Below, in pieces: positions 21,774-35,476 of a stretch of DNA of 64,000 nucleotides. Origin of the DNA: Helianthus annuus (taxonomy: Eukaryota; Streptophyta; Magnoliopsida; Asterales; Asteraceae); contig NC_035436.2 of assembly GCF_002127325.2 (NCBI RefSeq), forward strand, positions 106,973,591 through 107,037,590, read 5' to 3'. Made by a program: the position numbers and the translations under genes. Numbering within the stretch: the stretch's first letter is position 1; each line of letters begins with the position of its first letter. The notes beneath the pieces are model-generated. The model was given only the letters and a program-made list of their open reading frames with translations. It ran no database searches and was not told the DNA's origin.

Positions 21774-24207
21774 TGTCACACCCCCAGAATCCACCCGCGG
21801 AGTACTACCGCTTGGAGGCGTGACTGACCAGGATCCAGCCACCAATCATACTGAACAAGCATATAAACAGTTATAAGAGTTTAACCAATACGATTGGTGT
21901 TTCAAAACAAATAAGTTTAAGTTGCACGCGGAAGCATAAGTCTCAAAAGTAAAACATAAGTTCAAATGTTTTCAAGTTTAACAAGGTACGCAGCAACCCG
22001 TGTCCCACAACGACTCTCCTCCATGCAAGCTCCAGCTGAGTACCTATGGTCCTGCAAAGCATGTAGTAACGAGTCAACAACTAGTTGAGTGAGTTCACGG
22101 TTGGGTGTTTGTTTTAGTTATTCCGAAAACAGTTTCCTTTACTGGCATCCTGCCGTGGGGGTTACCCCATAGTTTAAAAACGTGACATGTTCATTCCCAG
22201 TTACTCCGGCACTCCAGCCGTGGGGGCTACCCCATGTTAGTTATCAGGCATTTCGGCCGTGGGGGCTACCCCATGCGTACACTAGACTCGTTACCATATC
22301 GACTGCTGACTGTAGTCATGTTTATGTACCCTGAAAACATCAATGTCTATCATCATTGACGTGCCCCAGATCCATTAGTTCACGCCCGTCCTCTGCGGCA
22401 CGGTGTGAGGTTTGTCAGACCTAAATAGCGCTATCTAACTAATGACCCGCTCGCCATTGGCCCGGCGATTAAGTCGATACAAAAAGGAGGGACTTCGTGA
22501 TAGAGTTTTAGTCTAGTACGAGTTATCCGTCCATCCGGACGAGGAATCACATTCCTGAGCCATAGCCGTCCTACCCAAGGAGGACGAGGAATCCACGTTC
22601 CATAACCCCGTTCCCAACCCAGGGAATCCCATGCTTTGTAGAGGGTGTGAACTCACCTCGGTTTGCTCGGTAGTAACACAGAAGGGTCAATCAATTTGCA
22701 AGTAGTCAATCACGTCCTAACATAGATACCGCTTATAATCAGATTCAAACCAAGCTGTGCACATACAAGTAGCAATCACGGTGTAAAAGTTTAACATATT
22801 CAGTTAACAGTAACACATATACAGTCCATAAGTTCAACCCAACCACTCAAGCCCAAATCATGCATCAACGGTTAACACAGAAAGCCCATAAGCCCGGCCC
22901 ATTAATCGTAGGCCCATAAATACGTAAGCCCATTAAGTGTGGTTGCGAGTCGCAACAAGACTCGCAACTGCGCGGTCTCGGGTTGTGCTGCTTTTGGTTG
23001 CGAGTCGTAACCGGACTCGAAATCACAGTTGCGGGTTATGCTGTTTGTGTTGATCAGGGATGGTTGCGAGTCGCAACCACGGTTTCGGCTTGGCATGCCA
23101 TGGTTGCGGGTCGTAACCTGATGTTCTCGACTCGCAACTGATGTCGCAACATGGAGGTTTCTAGTCGCAACCAGGGTTTCGACTCCCCAACATCTGCTGA
23201 TTTCTGCACAGTTTGTACTATCCAATAGCATTTGAATATCATGCAACACAAATATTGTACTATCCACTAAAACATGTTTTGTTGTCTAACACTAACCAAA
23301 ATCGGATCAAATAGGCAGAATTCAAACATTCAAAGCACATTCATATCATATTCAACAAGTTCTTCATGTATTCAAACTCATTCATCAAGTTTTTCATATA
23401 TTCAAAGCACAATAACACTTATTCAACCAAGTTATGAACAAGCATCAAAACATTTAGCATAATACCACAAGCCCGGTTTTATACTAATCCGATTGTATGA
23501 CAATTGCAAGCCGATTACATAAACATCAACAACTAGTGGTTTAAACAAGATATCATAGTCCATCATGCAACATATATCCGAAAACATGTTAATCGATTCA
23601 TCATCATTTGGTAACTACTTTCTATCAATCAACATCTTTATCATAGATAAACTATCATTTCTCATGTTCAAACTTAGCAAGCAACATAATGTCATAATAA
23701 TCAATCCAAGCACAAAACATAACAAGGATTACTAACCGGCTAAGAGAGAGGAAAGGTGAACTCCAAGGTCGATTTCCAAGCTTGATCCGAATCCTAGTGT
23801 TGGCCGGCTACCAAGGTGTGTTTGTGTTTCTTAGGGTTTTTAGAGAGGGAAGGAGTGAGAGTATGAGTGTGTGTTGTTCAAGAGTAACAAGTGTGGTTAG
23901 GAGGGTAATGCACATATATATATATTAGCTTCAAGTGGTGCACCCTTAATGGGTTTCGGTTGATGGTTTGCGGCCCAAAGGCCCACCGGCCACTATTCAC
24001 TCGAGACCTCATGGTCTCGAGTCGGGTTCTTTGTTTTCGGGTTGGGTTCTCGGCTTGCTTATAATACATACGTATATACATACAAACACACAAACAAGGC
24101 ACATTTCACATAAAACTTCACATTTATTAACAAGTTAACCAGTCCCATAGTGTACAAGTATGTTACATCGAGACACAAGAAAGGTTCTAAATTTCGAGTT
24201 GTCACAA
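21774..24207 (-). repeat. 5' LTR of element D
   Basis: This is the partner of 14254-16701, with the intron at 22052-22656, the GTTGCGACTCG array at about 22940-23178, the GGGGGCTACCCC units at 22142-22276 and the promoter at 23913-23926. It is followed by the target repeat ATATT. Confidence 0.93.
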
Positions 24208-24212
24208 TATTA

Positions 24213-25985
24213 ACCATTAACATGTCTAACGGCGTTTAACAGGTTCCACACTTGACAAGATTTACGCGCTTAGCATAGAGAACATACGTAACAGAATCAT
24301 CCAGAGTTAATCAGAGTTACCATACACACATAATATACTGACATGTTTAATGGGTACATAATTAGCGAAGTTTCATGCATAACTTAACCAAATTAATAAC
24401 TAACAGAGTTATTATTTTACAAGGTTATCGGTTGGGCCGAAATCACTTTAAACTCAAGCTATGCATAACAACCCTAAATGTCAGACAATAAATATAATAC
24501 AAGAAGAACTCGGACCCCTTAGATATATGTTATAAGGTTCGGACATCACTTTATGCATTAAAACTCGGACATAAGGAGAACAGGGCCACAAAGTCGGACA
24601 AGAGGAGGGGTGGGGGTTCTATGCTTGAAACTCGGACAGGTGGGGGTTTTCCTTCACAACATCGGACAAGGGCTGGCCCCTTTCAAAAAGTCGGACTCCC
24701 TAAGTCCAACAAAAAGTCGGACTCCCCATCCCCTTTGAAAGAAAGTCGGACACATCCCCTCTGCCTAAAACTCGGACCCTTAGCACCCCACAAAACTCGG
24801 ACAGATCCATTCACATAAAACTCAGACAGATCCATTCACATAAAACTCGGACTAGGGGCTGCCCTTTTAAAACTCGGACATCTTGCACAATACATAAAGG
24901 TCGGACCTATATAAGCTTAATTAAAACTCGGATATCACTAAGCAAGCAAAGCTCGGACCTCTTATTACTATTAAAAGTCGGAACATTATATTCAGATAAA
25001 AGTCGGACTCCATGTCCTTTTTAAATCTTCGGATCATATGTTTACTTATTAAAAACATCGGACCTTCATGTTATTTATATATATGAAACTCCGACCCTTA
25101 TCTAGGGTTAAACATCGGACCAAAGGCATCTATTAAGAACTCAGACAGAATGTTATGAGCATAATCATCGGACACACTTGCATGTTTAAAAGTTGGACTA
25201 ACTCACATAATAAAACTCAGACTACGCAATGTTATTAAAGCTCTGACTAACAAAAAGTCATACGTTTCTTTGCATCATAACAGTTACATTTTCATACCAT
25301 CACGACTAAGAAACCCTAGTTGCATCGCATTCTGTCTAGCAGCAGGTCAATTATCAATCCAATCATGCTATCCTGACTTGAATCTAATCATCAGGCAATT
25401 AGTTACACACTAAACTAAATCATTTCTAAATCATCAGAACTCAATCAAAACCACAGAAGTATCATATGAGAGCTAGGGTTTTCATGAACACAAAATCAAG
25501 AATTGATACAATCAAACTATCAATTATGGTTTACAAGTATTACAATAATCAACAAACCATTACCTTGAATGATTCTAGAGAAAGAGAGGAATCAAGAGTG
25601 ATGAATGTCTTGCCAATGATGATGGTGGTGATGATTGCCAAGGAATCAGAGAATTGCAAGTACGTGTTTTGTTTTGTGTAGCTATTAGTGAAAAGGGATT
25701 AGGGTTAAGTATCTCTAGAATTTCACTAATTACCCTCTACCTCCCTAAGTATCATATTTTACACATGTACACCATCTCATAACAATTTCATAGTTTCACC
25801 ACCAAGTTCATATATTTACCAAGTCTTTCACAATTAACAAACAACCATGCACAATCACACAATACGATTCATTGCATCAAAACGTATATAATTCCATAGC
25901 AATTAATTGTGCAAATAATCAACTAAACAATACAAGAACGTGCAATAAATGCGAAATAGAAATCTTGGAAATTCGAGTTGTCACA
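24213..25985 (-). repeat. Left LTR of C, second part
   Basis: This continues the C LTR after D and ends (minus-strand start) TGTGACAACTCGAATTTCC. It includes the CTCGGAC array (24507-25250). The short frame at 25466-25681 recurs in the other LTR and shows no family features. Confidence 0.9.
24507..25250 (-). repeat. CTCGGAC-type motif array in the C LTR
   Basis: About 28 copies by eye of AAACTCGGAC/AAAGTCGGAC (plus-strand form) are separated by 12-35 bases of unrelated spacer. It is not a tandem satellite: the unit is conserved and the spacers are not. The other LTR copy is at 31918-32690, where a 27-base unit is duplicated. Confidence 0.85.
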
Positions 25986-26061
25986 TTATCCCCAACTTAA
26001 AAGAAATTTCGTCCCGAAATTTAGCATGCGGTTACTGAGGAAGCTAGGTAAGTTGTATCGT
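25986..26061 (-). other. Hairpin and polypurine tract of C
   Basis: AAATTTCGGGACGAAATTT followed by CTTTTAAGTTGGGGATAA directly before the left LTR on the minus strand. A degenerate upstream cassette (purine run and TGTGACACC) lies in the pol tail at about 26080-26125. Confidence 0.8.
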
Positions 26062-29000
26062 TTACTGATTTTCCTGGGGTGTCACATCATCCCCCCGTTG
26101 ATTTGGAATTTTGTCCCGAAATTCCGCAGTAGTAGCTTCAGCCTCAGTAGTAGTTGCGTTAGTTTCGAATAACTGGGGGTACTTTTCTGTCATCTGATCT
26201 TCGCGTTCCCAGGTGTACTCTGGGCCACGACGGGAGTTCCAACGAACTCGGACAAGAGGGATTCTCTTGTTTTTGAGGACCTTAACATCCCGGTCCGTGA
26301 TTTTTACAGGTTCCTCGATGAACTGCAACCGCTCGTCGATAGTGAGTTCCTTAAAAGGAACTATGAGGGTTTCATCTGACAGGCACTTCTTCAGATTCGA
26401 CACGTGAAATACATTGTGAACTGCACCGAGTTCAGCTGGTAGGTTTAGCTTGTAGGCCACTTTGCCTATTTTCTCAATGATCTCGAACGGTCCGACATAC
26501 CGCGGATTTAGTTTGCCCCGTTTGCCAAAACGAACCACACCCTTCCAGGGTGAGACTTTTAGTAAAACCCGGTCCCCGACCTGAAATTCCAACGGTTTCC
26601 TACGCTTATCCACGTATGCTTTCTGACGGTCGCGTGCTGCCGCCATGCGTTGTCGTATTTGTGCACTCTTTTCTGTGGCGTCCACTACAATCTCCGGACC
26701 CGTGATCTGACTATCCCCTACCTCTGCCCAACAGAGAGGTAACCGGTATTTACGCCCGTACAATGCCTCGAATGGAGCGGCTTGTATGCTGGTGTGATAG
26801 CTGTTATTATATGAGAACTCCACCAAAGGGAGGTGCTTTTCCCAGCCGTTGCCGAAATCAATAACACATGCCCGAAGCATGTCTTCAAGAGTTTGGATCC
26901 TTCGCTCAGACTGCCCATCCGTCTGAGGATGATACGCTGTGCTCATGTCTAAACGTGAGCTGAAAGATTTGTGCATCGCTTGCCATAGCTCTGACATGAA
27001 TCGTGCATCCCGATCTGAAATGATGGAGGTGGGCACCCCGTGCCTCGAAACAACTTCTTTAAGATAGATGTCTGCGAGAGTAGAGAACTTATCCGTTTCC
27101 TTTATAGCCAGGAAGTGTGCAGACTTGGTGAGTCGATCCACGATCACCCATATGGTGTCATTCCCACGCTGGGATGTGGGTAGGCCGGTAACAAAATCCA
27201 TGGAAATTTCTTCCCATTTCCATTGCGGTATCTTGGGTTGTTGAAGTAGGCCTGAGGGTTTCTGGTACTCTGTCTTGACTCTCGCACAAGTCAAACATTT
27301 GCCGACGTATGTTGCTATGTGGGCCTTCATGCTAGGCCACCAGTATGTAGTTCTAAGATCGTGGTACATTTTATCCGAACCTGGATGTACCGAGTAGCGA
27401 GACTTATGAGCTTCATCCATCACAATTCCTCGTAAACCGCCGTATAGTGGTACCCAAATACGCCCTGTTACATAGTAGGCGCCGTCTTCCTTCTGTTCTA
27501 ATCGTTACCTTGAGCCGCGTAAGGCTTCAGCCCTGACGTTTTCTGGTTTCAATGCTTCAACCTGAGCATTTCGTATCTGTGTAGGAAGATCAGACTGAAT
27601 AGTGAGCTGCAGAGCTCGTACACGCCTAGGTAGAGTGTCTTTCCGACTGAGAGCGTCAGCCACAACATTGGCTTTGCCTGGATGGTACTTGATGGCGCAT
27701 TCGTAATCATTAAGTAACTCGACCCATCGTCGTTGACGCATGTTTAATCCTTCAGCTTGAAGACATGCTCGAGACTCCTGTGATGGGTGTAAATAGTGCA
27801 CTTGGTACCGTACAGGTAATGTCGCCATATCTTAAGCGCAAAAACAACAGCTCCCAGCTCTAAATCGTGCGTCGTGTAGTTCCGTTCATGAACTTTGAGT
27901 TGACGAGAAGCGTAGGCAATAACTTTATCACGCTGCATCAATACACAACCAAGCCCCTGTATCGACGTGTCACAATAGACCACAAAATCATCCGTGCCCT
28001 CTGGCAATGAGAGAATAGGTGCGCTGCAAAGCCTATCCTTTAAGTACTGAAAAGCGGTTTCCTGGGAATCTCCCCAACGGTAGGTGACACCTTTCTGTGT
28101 CAGTAGCGTAAGCGGCTGTGCGATCTTCGAAAAGTCTTTAATGAATCGTCTGTAGTACCCCGCCAAACCCAAGAATTGGCGTATTTCCGTTGGTGTACGC
28201 GGTGTAGGCCAGTTCCTGATCGAATCTACCTTGGATGGATCGACATGAATCCCATCCCTGTTCACCACATGGCCTAAGAAGTGGACTTCACGAAGCCAGA
28301 AGTCGCATTTTGAAAACTTGGCGTGCAGCTGTTCCTTTCGAAGAAGTTCCAAGATAAGACGTAAGTGCTGCTCGTGTTCCTCCTGACTCTTGGAGTAGAT
28401 CAGAATGTCGTCGATGAAGACAATGACGACTTGTCTAGATAGAGTTTGCACACCCTATTCATAAGATCCATGAAAATTGCAGGCGCGTTCGTAAGCCCGA
28501 ATGGCATGACTAGAAACTCGTAGTGACCGTAGCGAGTTCTGAATGCGGTTTTGGAGACGTCCTCATCCCGGACTCTCAGCTGATGGTATCCTGACCTCAA
28601 GTCTATCTTGGAGTAGTAGCTCGACCCTTGCAACTGGTCGAATAGGTCGTCAATACGTGGAAGAGGATAACGGTTCTTCACTGTGACCTTGTTCAGTTCG
28701 CGGTAATCAATGCACATCCTGAAAGTGCCATCCTTCTTTTTCACGAATAAAACTGGAGCTCCCCAAGGCGAAAAGATAGGTCGGATAAATCCCTTATCCA
28801 AGAGTTCTTGTAGTTGCTCTGAAAGTTCTTCCAGTTCAGTTGGGGCTAAACGATACGGTGCGCGAGCTATAGGTGCTGCTCCTGGAGCGAGCTCGATCTG
28901 AAATTCGACTTGACGATGAGGCGGTAAACCGGGTAAATCTTCAGGAAACACCTGAGGAAAGTCGCGTACAACAGGATGGTCTTCCAACTTCTTTTCTCTG

Positions 29001-30276
29001 GTTGATGCGTCAGTAACGAGGGCCAAAATTGCGGTGTGACCCTTCCGCAAACATTTCTTGAGCCTTCAAGAAAGAGGTGATGCCAACCACAGCACCACTC
29101 TTGTCGCCTTGAACTTCGAGAGGTTCTTGGCCAGAACGAGGAATGCGAACAATCTTTTCTTTGCATAGGATTTCTGCTTGCTGTTGCTGCTGGCGATTAT
29201 GATTTGCAGGCCGTGGGCTCCTGAATCCTTAGTTTCATGGCCCATCTTGATACACTTCTGGCAACGTCTCTCGTTGCACTAACCACCGTGGTGTCTGTTG
29301 CATTTGTTACACATTGGGTGAATTCCCCGATATCCACCCTGCCCGTGACCACCAGAAGTTGGCTGACTCGGGCTCTGGTGATCACTATTCTTGCGCTGCT
29401 GCTGTGCTTGAGACTAAACGGTAGCGGAACCCTTGCTGGAATACCCATCCCATTTCCGCTTGTTGTCACTAGGAGTAGCGGGAGTAGCAGGAGTGGTAGC
29501 GATAGTAATAGCACTGATACAACTAGGCAGCCGGTTCTGTTCCACAGCCTGATCCGTGAGGCGATGAGCAAGACGCTGAATGTCTTGGATGTTGTCGAGG
29601 TTAGCCGATGTAGCATGGCTCTGAATCTCTGAGGCTAGACCCTTGAGGTACAATTCGATACGCTTGCTTGGAGGGTCCACCATGGTTGGACACAAGATGG
29701 CCAGTTCGTTCGACCGTTACGTATCAGCTTCAATTTCTGACCCCGTCATTTTCAAATGGTAAAGCTCCACTTCCAACTTGTGGACATCATCACGCGTGCA
29801 GTATTCCCTTTTAATGCATTCTTTGAATTCGTTCCAGGGGGTGGCGTTAGCAGCTACCAACCCTAGTATCTGTACTTGCGCGTTCCACTAGGTTAGCGCG
29901 ATTCCTTCCAAAGTACCAGTGGCGTACTTGACTCTGCGAGCCTCAGGGCATTCACACCTCTCGAATACTGACTCGAGCTTCCCAAACCAGTGGAGTAGTC
30001 CCACTGCTCCTTCTGTGCCACTGAATGTGCTTGGACGACAGTCCATGAAGTTCTTGAATGTGCAGACAGGTTGCTGTGCGTTCTGACCCGTTGCGCGAGA
30101 AAGATAGGTCAAGGTTAAGCGCGAGAGTTGGGTCACGAGAGTAGGATCTAACATCCTAGGATAGGTCTGAAATAGCAGGTCATACCTCCTGCTTGTGCGG
30201 CTGCAAACGCCGCAGCAACTTGTTCGTTAATGAGAGCCGTCAACTGGGCTTGAGTCATGTTAACACGTCCAGACAT
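26062..30276 (-). pseudogene. Element C gag-pol, multiply disrupted
   Basis: The start [11 protein letters not shown] is at 30276, with a gag intron-like insert at 30088-30185. Lesions in transcription order: a stop at 29888 (Trp site), a stop near 29718, a TAG at 29414-29416, a deletion near 29190 removing the second knuckle and the protease, frameshifts near 29050, 28437 and 27760, and a stop near 27508. RT (FIDD), RNase H, integrase HHCC with D/D/E residues and the chromodomain-like end remain recognisable. It cannot make a working polyprotein. Confidence 0.9.
30088..30185 (-). other. Intron (acceptor mutated) in C gag
   Basis: This sits at the same place as in D and has the same length (98 bp). 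Donor GCAGGAG|GTATGACC. The acceptor reads GCAACGG|GTCAGAAC, GG in place of AG. Splicing could use the AG four bases on (GTCAG) but would shift the frame. Confidence 0.6.
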
Positions 30277-30598
30277 GATCGAGCAGTAAAGGTAGCATAA
30301 GTATGAATGGTTCGCGAGTAGTGCGATGACAGAAGAGTGTAAGCACACAGGTGTTCTCAAGCAATAACAAATAGTGAGCAATGTAATCTAAGCATACCAC
30401 GAGCAAAGTTCTATGTAATTCTAGCAAGTAGGCAATAAACATAAACCTTATTACCTAGGATGTTGAGTCTTACACGTGGAGCGAAGCGTCGTTGTGGATC
30501 GTTGAGAGCACTGTTCTGGTTATAGTCCGGTTTTAATAAAAACGTTTTTTCCCATATTAAAACCAAGTTCTCTATAACCAATGGCTCTGATACCAATC
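30277..30598 (-). other. 5' leader of C with primer binding site
   Basis: The primer site is at 30583-30595 (reversed GGCTCTGATACCA). It is almost identical to the orphan leader at 13727-13859, and it includes ACATCCTAG|GTAATAAGG, a donor-like sequence shared with F and G. Confidence 0.8.
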
Positions 30599-33424
30599 TG
30601 TCACACCCCCAAAATCCACCTGCGGAATATCACCGCTTGGGAGCGTGACTGACCAGGATCAAGCCACCAATCATATTGAACATGTAATTAATATCAAGTA
30701 AAATAAATGCAAACCAATCATTCAATACGATAGGTGTTCAAAACATAATTATAGTTTCAAGTGTAGCGGAAGCATAAGTACGAAAACCCAATGTATATCA
30801 TAGTTCAAATGTTTAAATGTTTTAACATGGCATCCGCGATCCATGCTCCACAACGACCTGCTCCTCCCTGTGCAAGCTCCATGTATCTAACGACCTGCAA
30901 GGCATGTAACAGAGGATCAACAACTAGTTGAGCGAGTTCACAGTTTATAGTTCGGTATTTGTAATAGTATAGCAAGCCTTGTATTCGTTCATTAAGTCAT
31001 GTATCGTAATAGTTCGTATCGCGGCCCTTCAGGCATGTATGCGAAGATTAGGGTAAGTTCTCAAGTATTCTAGACTAGGTATGTTTGTATCGCGGCCACC
31101 CGGCACCTGTGCGAAGTTTTTGTGTACAGTTCGCAGCCTTCCTAGGCATGTGTGCGAAGATTAGTCATATTATCGCAGCCAACCCTGGCATGTGTGCGAA
31201 GATCAGTCATATTATCGCAGCCAACCCCGGCGTGTGTGCGAAGATCAGTTCTATAAGCATCACTAGTCTAGCAGTATCTTAACTAATCACCTTCCTCACC
31301 CGAGGATCATATCATTATGTTCCATTATCTAGAGAAGTACAAATAAATAAATCAATCCCATTCCCACCCTGGGAACCCCATGCCTTGGCTGTGTGAACTC
31401 ACCTTGGTTTGCTCGGTATGCTAATATTATGTGCTCGAAAGTGATCAGTCAAATCCTAGAGTGTACACGTATATTCAATCAGTACATGTTCGTAAGATTT
31501 CGCATGCAATTAATACTATAGAGCGTGTTCGACAGTTGATATCATGCATCATGCGTCAGTTAATCACATTCATACAATCCATGTTTCACATAAAGGCTTT
31601 CTTCAGTTTATTCGCACAATATTAACCATTAACATGTCTAACGGCGTTTAACAGGTTCCACACTTGACAAGATTTACGCGCTTAGCATAGAGAACATACG
31701 TAACAGAATCATCCAGAATTAATCAGAGTTACCATACACACATAATATACTGACATGTTTAATGGGTACATAATTAGCGAAGTTTCATGCATAACTTAAC
31801 CGAATTAATAACTAACAGAGTTATTATTTTACAAGGTTATCGGTTGGGCCGAAATCACTTTAAACTCAAGCTATGCATAACAACCCTAAAAGTCAGACAA
31901 TAAATATCATACAAGAAGAACTCGGACCCCTTAGATATATGTTATAAGGTTCGGACATCACTTTATGCATTAAAACTCGGACATAAGGAGAACAGGGCCA
32001 CAAAGTCGGACAAGAGGAGGGGTGGGGGTTCTATGCTTGAAACTCGGACAGGTGGGGGTTTTCCTTCACAACATCGGACAAGGGCTGGCCCCTTTCAAAA
32101 AGTCGGACTCCCTAAGTCCAACAAAAAGTCGGACTCCCCATCCCCTTTGAAAGAAAGTCGGACACATCCCCTCTGCCTAAAACTCGGACCCTTAGCACCC
32201 CACAAAACTCGGACAGATCCATTCACATAAAACTCGGACAGATCCATTCACATAAAACTCGGACTAGGGGCTGCCCTTTTAAAACTCGGACTAGGGGCTG
32301 CCCTTTTAAAACTCGGACATCTTGCACAATACATAAAGGTCGGACCTATATGAGCTTAATTAAAACTCGGATATCACTAAGCAAGCAAAGCTCGGACCTC
32401 TTATTACTATTAAAAGTCGGAACATTATATTCTGATAAAAGTCGGACTCCATGTCCTTTTTAAATCTTTGGATCATATGTTTACTTATTAAAAACATCGG
32501 ACCTTCATGTTATTTATATATATGAAACTCAGACCCTTATCTAGGGTTAAACATCGGACCAAAGGCATCCATTAAGAACTCGGACAGAATGTTATGAGCA
32601 TAATCATCGGACACACTTGCATGTTTAAAAGTCGGACTAACTCACATAATAAAACTCAGACTACGCAATGTTATTAAAGCTCTGACTAACAAAAAGTCAT
32701 ACGTTTCTTTGCATCATAACAATTACATTTTCATACCATCACGACTAAGAAACCCTAGTTGCATCGCATTCTGTCTAGCAGCAGGTCAATTATCAATCCA
32801 ATCATGCTATCCTGACTTGAATCTAATCATCAGGCAATTAGTTACACACTAAACTAAATCATTTCTAAATCATCAGAACTCAATCAAAACCACAGAAGTA
32901 TCATATGAGAGCTAGGGTTTTCATGAACACAAAATCAAGAATTGATACAATCAAACTATCAATTATGGTTTACAAGTATTACAATAATCAACAAACCATT
33001 ACCTTGAATGATTCTAGAGAAAGAGAGGAATCAAGAGTGATGAATGTCTTGCCAATGATGATGGAGGTGATGATTGCCAAGGAATCAGAGAATTGCAAGT
33101 ACGTGTTTTGTTTTGTGTAGTGATTAGTGAAAAGGGATTAGGGTTAAGTATCTCTAGAATTTCACTAATTAGCCTCTACTTCCCTAAGTATCATATTTTA
33201 CACATGTACACCATCTCATAACAATTTCATAGTTTCACCACCAAGTTCATATATTTACCAAGTCTTTCACAATTAACAAACAACCATGCACAATCACACA
33301 ATACGATTCATTGCATCAAAACGTATATAATTCCATAGCAATTAATTGTGCAAATAATCAACTAAACAATACAAGAACGTGCAATAAATGCGAAATAGAA
33401 ATCTTGGAAATTCGAGTTGTCACA
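30599..33424 (-). repeat. Right (5') LTR of C
   Basis: The full-length C LTR (2826 bp). From its minus-strand start: the CTCGGAC array (31918-32690), the LTR intron (30895-31402) holding repeats of GCAGCCAACCCTGGCATGTG (31015-31255), then the conserved exon with GAGCTTGCAC...GGAGGAG, and TGTCACACCCCC at the plus-strand left edge. Confidence 0.93.
30895..31402 (-). other. Putative intron inside the C LTR
   Basis: Donor ACCAAG|GTGAGTTCACAC and acceptor CATGCCTTGCAG|GTCG, 508 bp. The interior is a short array of GCAGCC...GGCATGTGTGCGAAG units. The left LTR has lost the whole segment by deletion, with both ends displaced from the splice sites, so that is not splicing. Confidence 0.6.
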
Positions 33425-35476
33425 GGATACTCCTACTACTCCTACCGAGGTTCGTTCATTTTTTGGTCTAGCGGGTTATTACCGCCGTTTCATTGAAAAC
33501 TTCTCCAAGATTGCGGTTCCTTTCACTGCTTTAACTCAGAAAAGCACACCTTTTGAGTGGGGATCCAAACAGGAAGAAGCTTTCCAGACGTTGAAACAGA
33601 AACTCTGTGATGCACCTATTCTATCTCTGCCCGAGGGTAACGACGATTTTGTCGTGTACTGTGACGCATCTAATTTAGGCCTTGGCTGCGTTCTTATGCA
33701 AAGAAACAAAGTTATAGCCTATGCATCAAGACAACTGAAAGTGCACGAGAAAAACTACACAACTCATGATCTTGAGTTAGGTGCAGTAGTCTTTGCTCTC
33801 AAAATCTGGAGACACTACCTGTACGGTACAAAGTGTGTAGTGTTTACTGACCATAAGAGTCTCCAGCACATCTTCAATCAGAAAGAACTAAACATGAGGC
33901 AATGACGTTGGGTTAAACTCCTAAACGACTACGATTGCGAAATTCGCTACCATCCTGGTAAGGCGAATGTCGTGGCTGATGCATTGAGTCGTAAGGAACG
34001 TTTCAAGCTTCACTGTGTTCAGGTTCGATCTGACATTCAATCTCGCATAATTCAGGCTCAACATACTTGTGTTACACAAGACTTGATGGGTAAAGAGTTA
34101 CCGTGTCATACCCATCCTGAGCTTGAACTGAGAGACTTTGGGATATTCTACTACATGGGACGTTTGTGGGTCCCAAGTATAGACAATCTTCGCACCTTGC
34201 TAATGGATGAAGCTCATAAGTCTCGTTATTCTATTCATCCTGGTGCAGACAAAATGTATAAGGATCTTCGAACCCAATACTGGTGGCCGGGTATGAAGAA
34301 AGACATTGCCTTATATGTTTCAAAATGCCTTACTTGTCTCAACGTTAAGGCAGAACATCAACATCCCTCTGGATTATTGGAGCAACCAGAGATTCCAGTT
34401 TGGAAATGGGAAAACATTTCTATGGATCTCATTACCAAGCTGCCGCGCACTAAAAAGGGTCATGACGCCATTTGGGTTGTTGTTGATCGTCTTACAAAGT
34501 CAGCACATTTCTTGCCAATCCGTGAGAGTTTATCTGCTAACGATCTTGCCAAGATCTATGTTGATGAGATTGTATCTCGACATGGTGTTCCTTTGAACAT
34601 TATATCTGACAGAGATGCTCGATTCTCGTCTCGCTTTTGGAGAACCATGCAATCTACCATGGGTACTCAACTTCATTTGAGCTCAGCGTACCATCCGCAG
34701 ACAGATGGTCAATCTGAGAGAACAATCCAGACACTGGAGGATATGCTTAGAGCGTGTGTGATTGACTTTGGTGGTAATTGGGATTCGCATCTACCGTTGA
34801 TCGAATTCTCCTACAACAACAGTTATCACTCTAGCATCAATATGGCTCCTTTCGAAGCTTTATACGGTCGAAAATGTCGTTCACCGGTCTGCTAGAATGA
34901 GATAGGTGAAGCTCAGCTTACAGGACCTGAACTCATGCTAGAGACTACAGATAAGGTTAAGAAGATTGTGATAACCTTCAGACAGCTAGAAGCCGTCAGA
35001 AGTGTTACGCGGATCGACGACGCAAGCCCTTAGAATTTCAAGTTGGTGATCACGTCCTACTCAAGGTATCCCCTTGGAAAGGTGTGATTAGATTTGGAAA
35101 GAAAGGAAAACTTGCACCTCGTTATGTTGGACCATTCAAGATCGTTGAAAGAGTCGGAAAAGTAGCCTACAGACTTGCGCTACCTCCTGAACTTGGAAAT
35201 GTTCATCCAACATTCCACGTGTCCAATCTCAGAAATTGTTTAGCTGATGAGAACCTCCATATACCACTTGATGAAATTCATGTTGATAACACGATGCACT
35301 TTGTTGAGAAACCTGTGAAGATAGTGGACCGTTCATTTAAGCAGTTGAAGGGCAAGCAGATTAAATTGGTCAAAGTTTGCTGGGAATCTAAACGTGGCCC
35401 AGAGTTTACTTGGGAACGTGAAGATTAGATGAAAGCGAAATATCCGCATCTATTCTCACAAGTTTCCTCTAAATAA
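33425..35476 (+). pseudogene. Element E pol remnant (RNase H, integrase, chromodomain-like end)
   Basis: This starts inside the RT/RNase H link ([18 protein letters not shown]) directly after the C LTR. RNase H ([10 protein letters not shown]), integrase HHCC, the D/D/E residues and the chromodomain-like end follow. Breaks: TGA at 33903-33905 (Arg expected), TAG at 34893-34895 (Trp expected), a one-base loss near 34967, and TAG at 35426-35428 (Gln expected). All three stops are single transitions. Most similar in the window to H and B. Confidence 0.9.

Larger units (their letters stand above)
14254..24207 (-). mobile_element. Element D: nearly intact young chromovirus
   Basis: LTRs lie at 14254-16701 (3' LTR) and 21774-24207 (5' LTR). 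The target repeat is ATATT on both sides (14249-14253 and 24208-24212), and the flanks rejoin to match C's right LTR exactly. The LTRs differ at about 11 positions plus a few indels over 2.4 kb (about 0.5% by eye). A primer site, a polypurine tract and a gag-pol frame with a single stop are present. Confidence 0.95.
13860..33424 (-). mobile_element. Element C: degraded chromovirus interrupted by D
   Basis: The left LTR is 13860-14253 plus 24213-25985, split by D. The interior is 25986-30598 and the right LTR is 30599-33424. In transcription order the right LTR is the 5' one. The right flank (GGATA...) is E pol, so C inserted there. The left flank is a C-type leader rather than the matching pol half, so the left LTR is not the original outer end. 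LTR divergence over about 1.8 kb is roughly 1% by eye, older than D. Confidence 0.85.

Noticed and set aside
24507..25250. CRISPR-like array
   Set aside because: The repeated word is about 10 bases, spacers vary widely, and the setting is a plant LTR retrotransposon.
25466..25681. Small gene MRARVFMNTKSRID... (also 32905-33120)
   Set aside because: Present in both C LTRs, without family features; ordinary LTR sequence.
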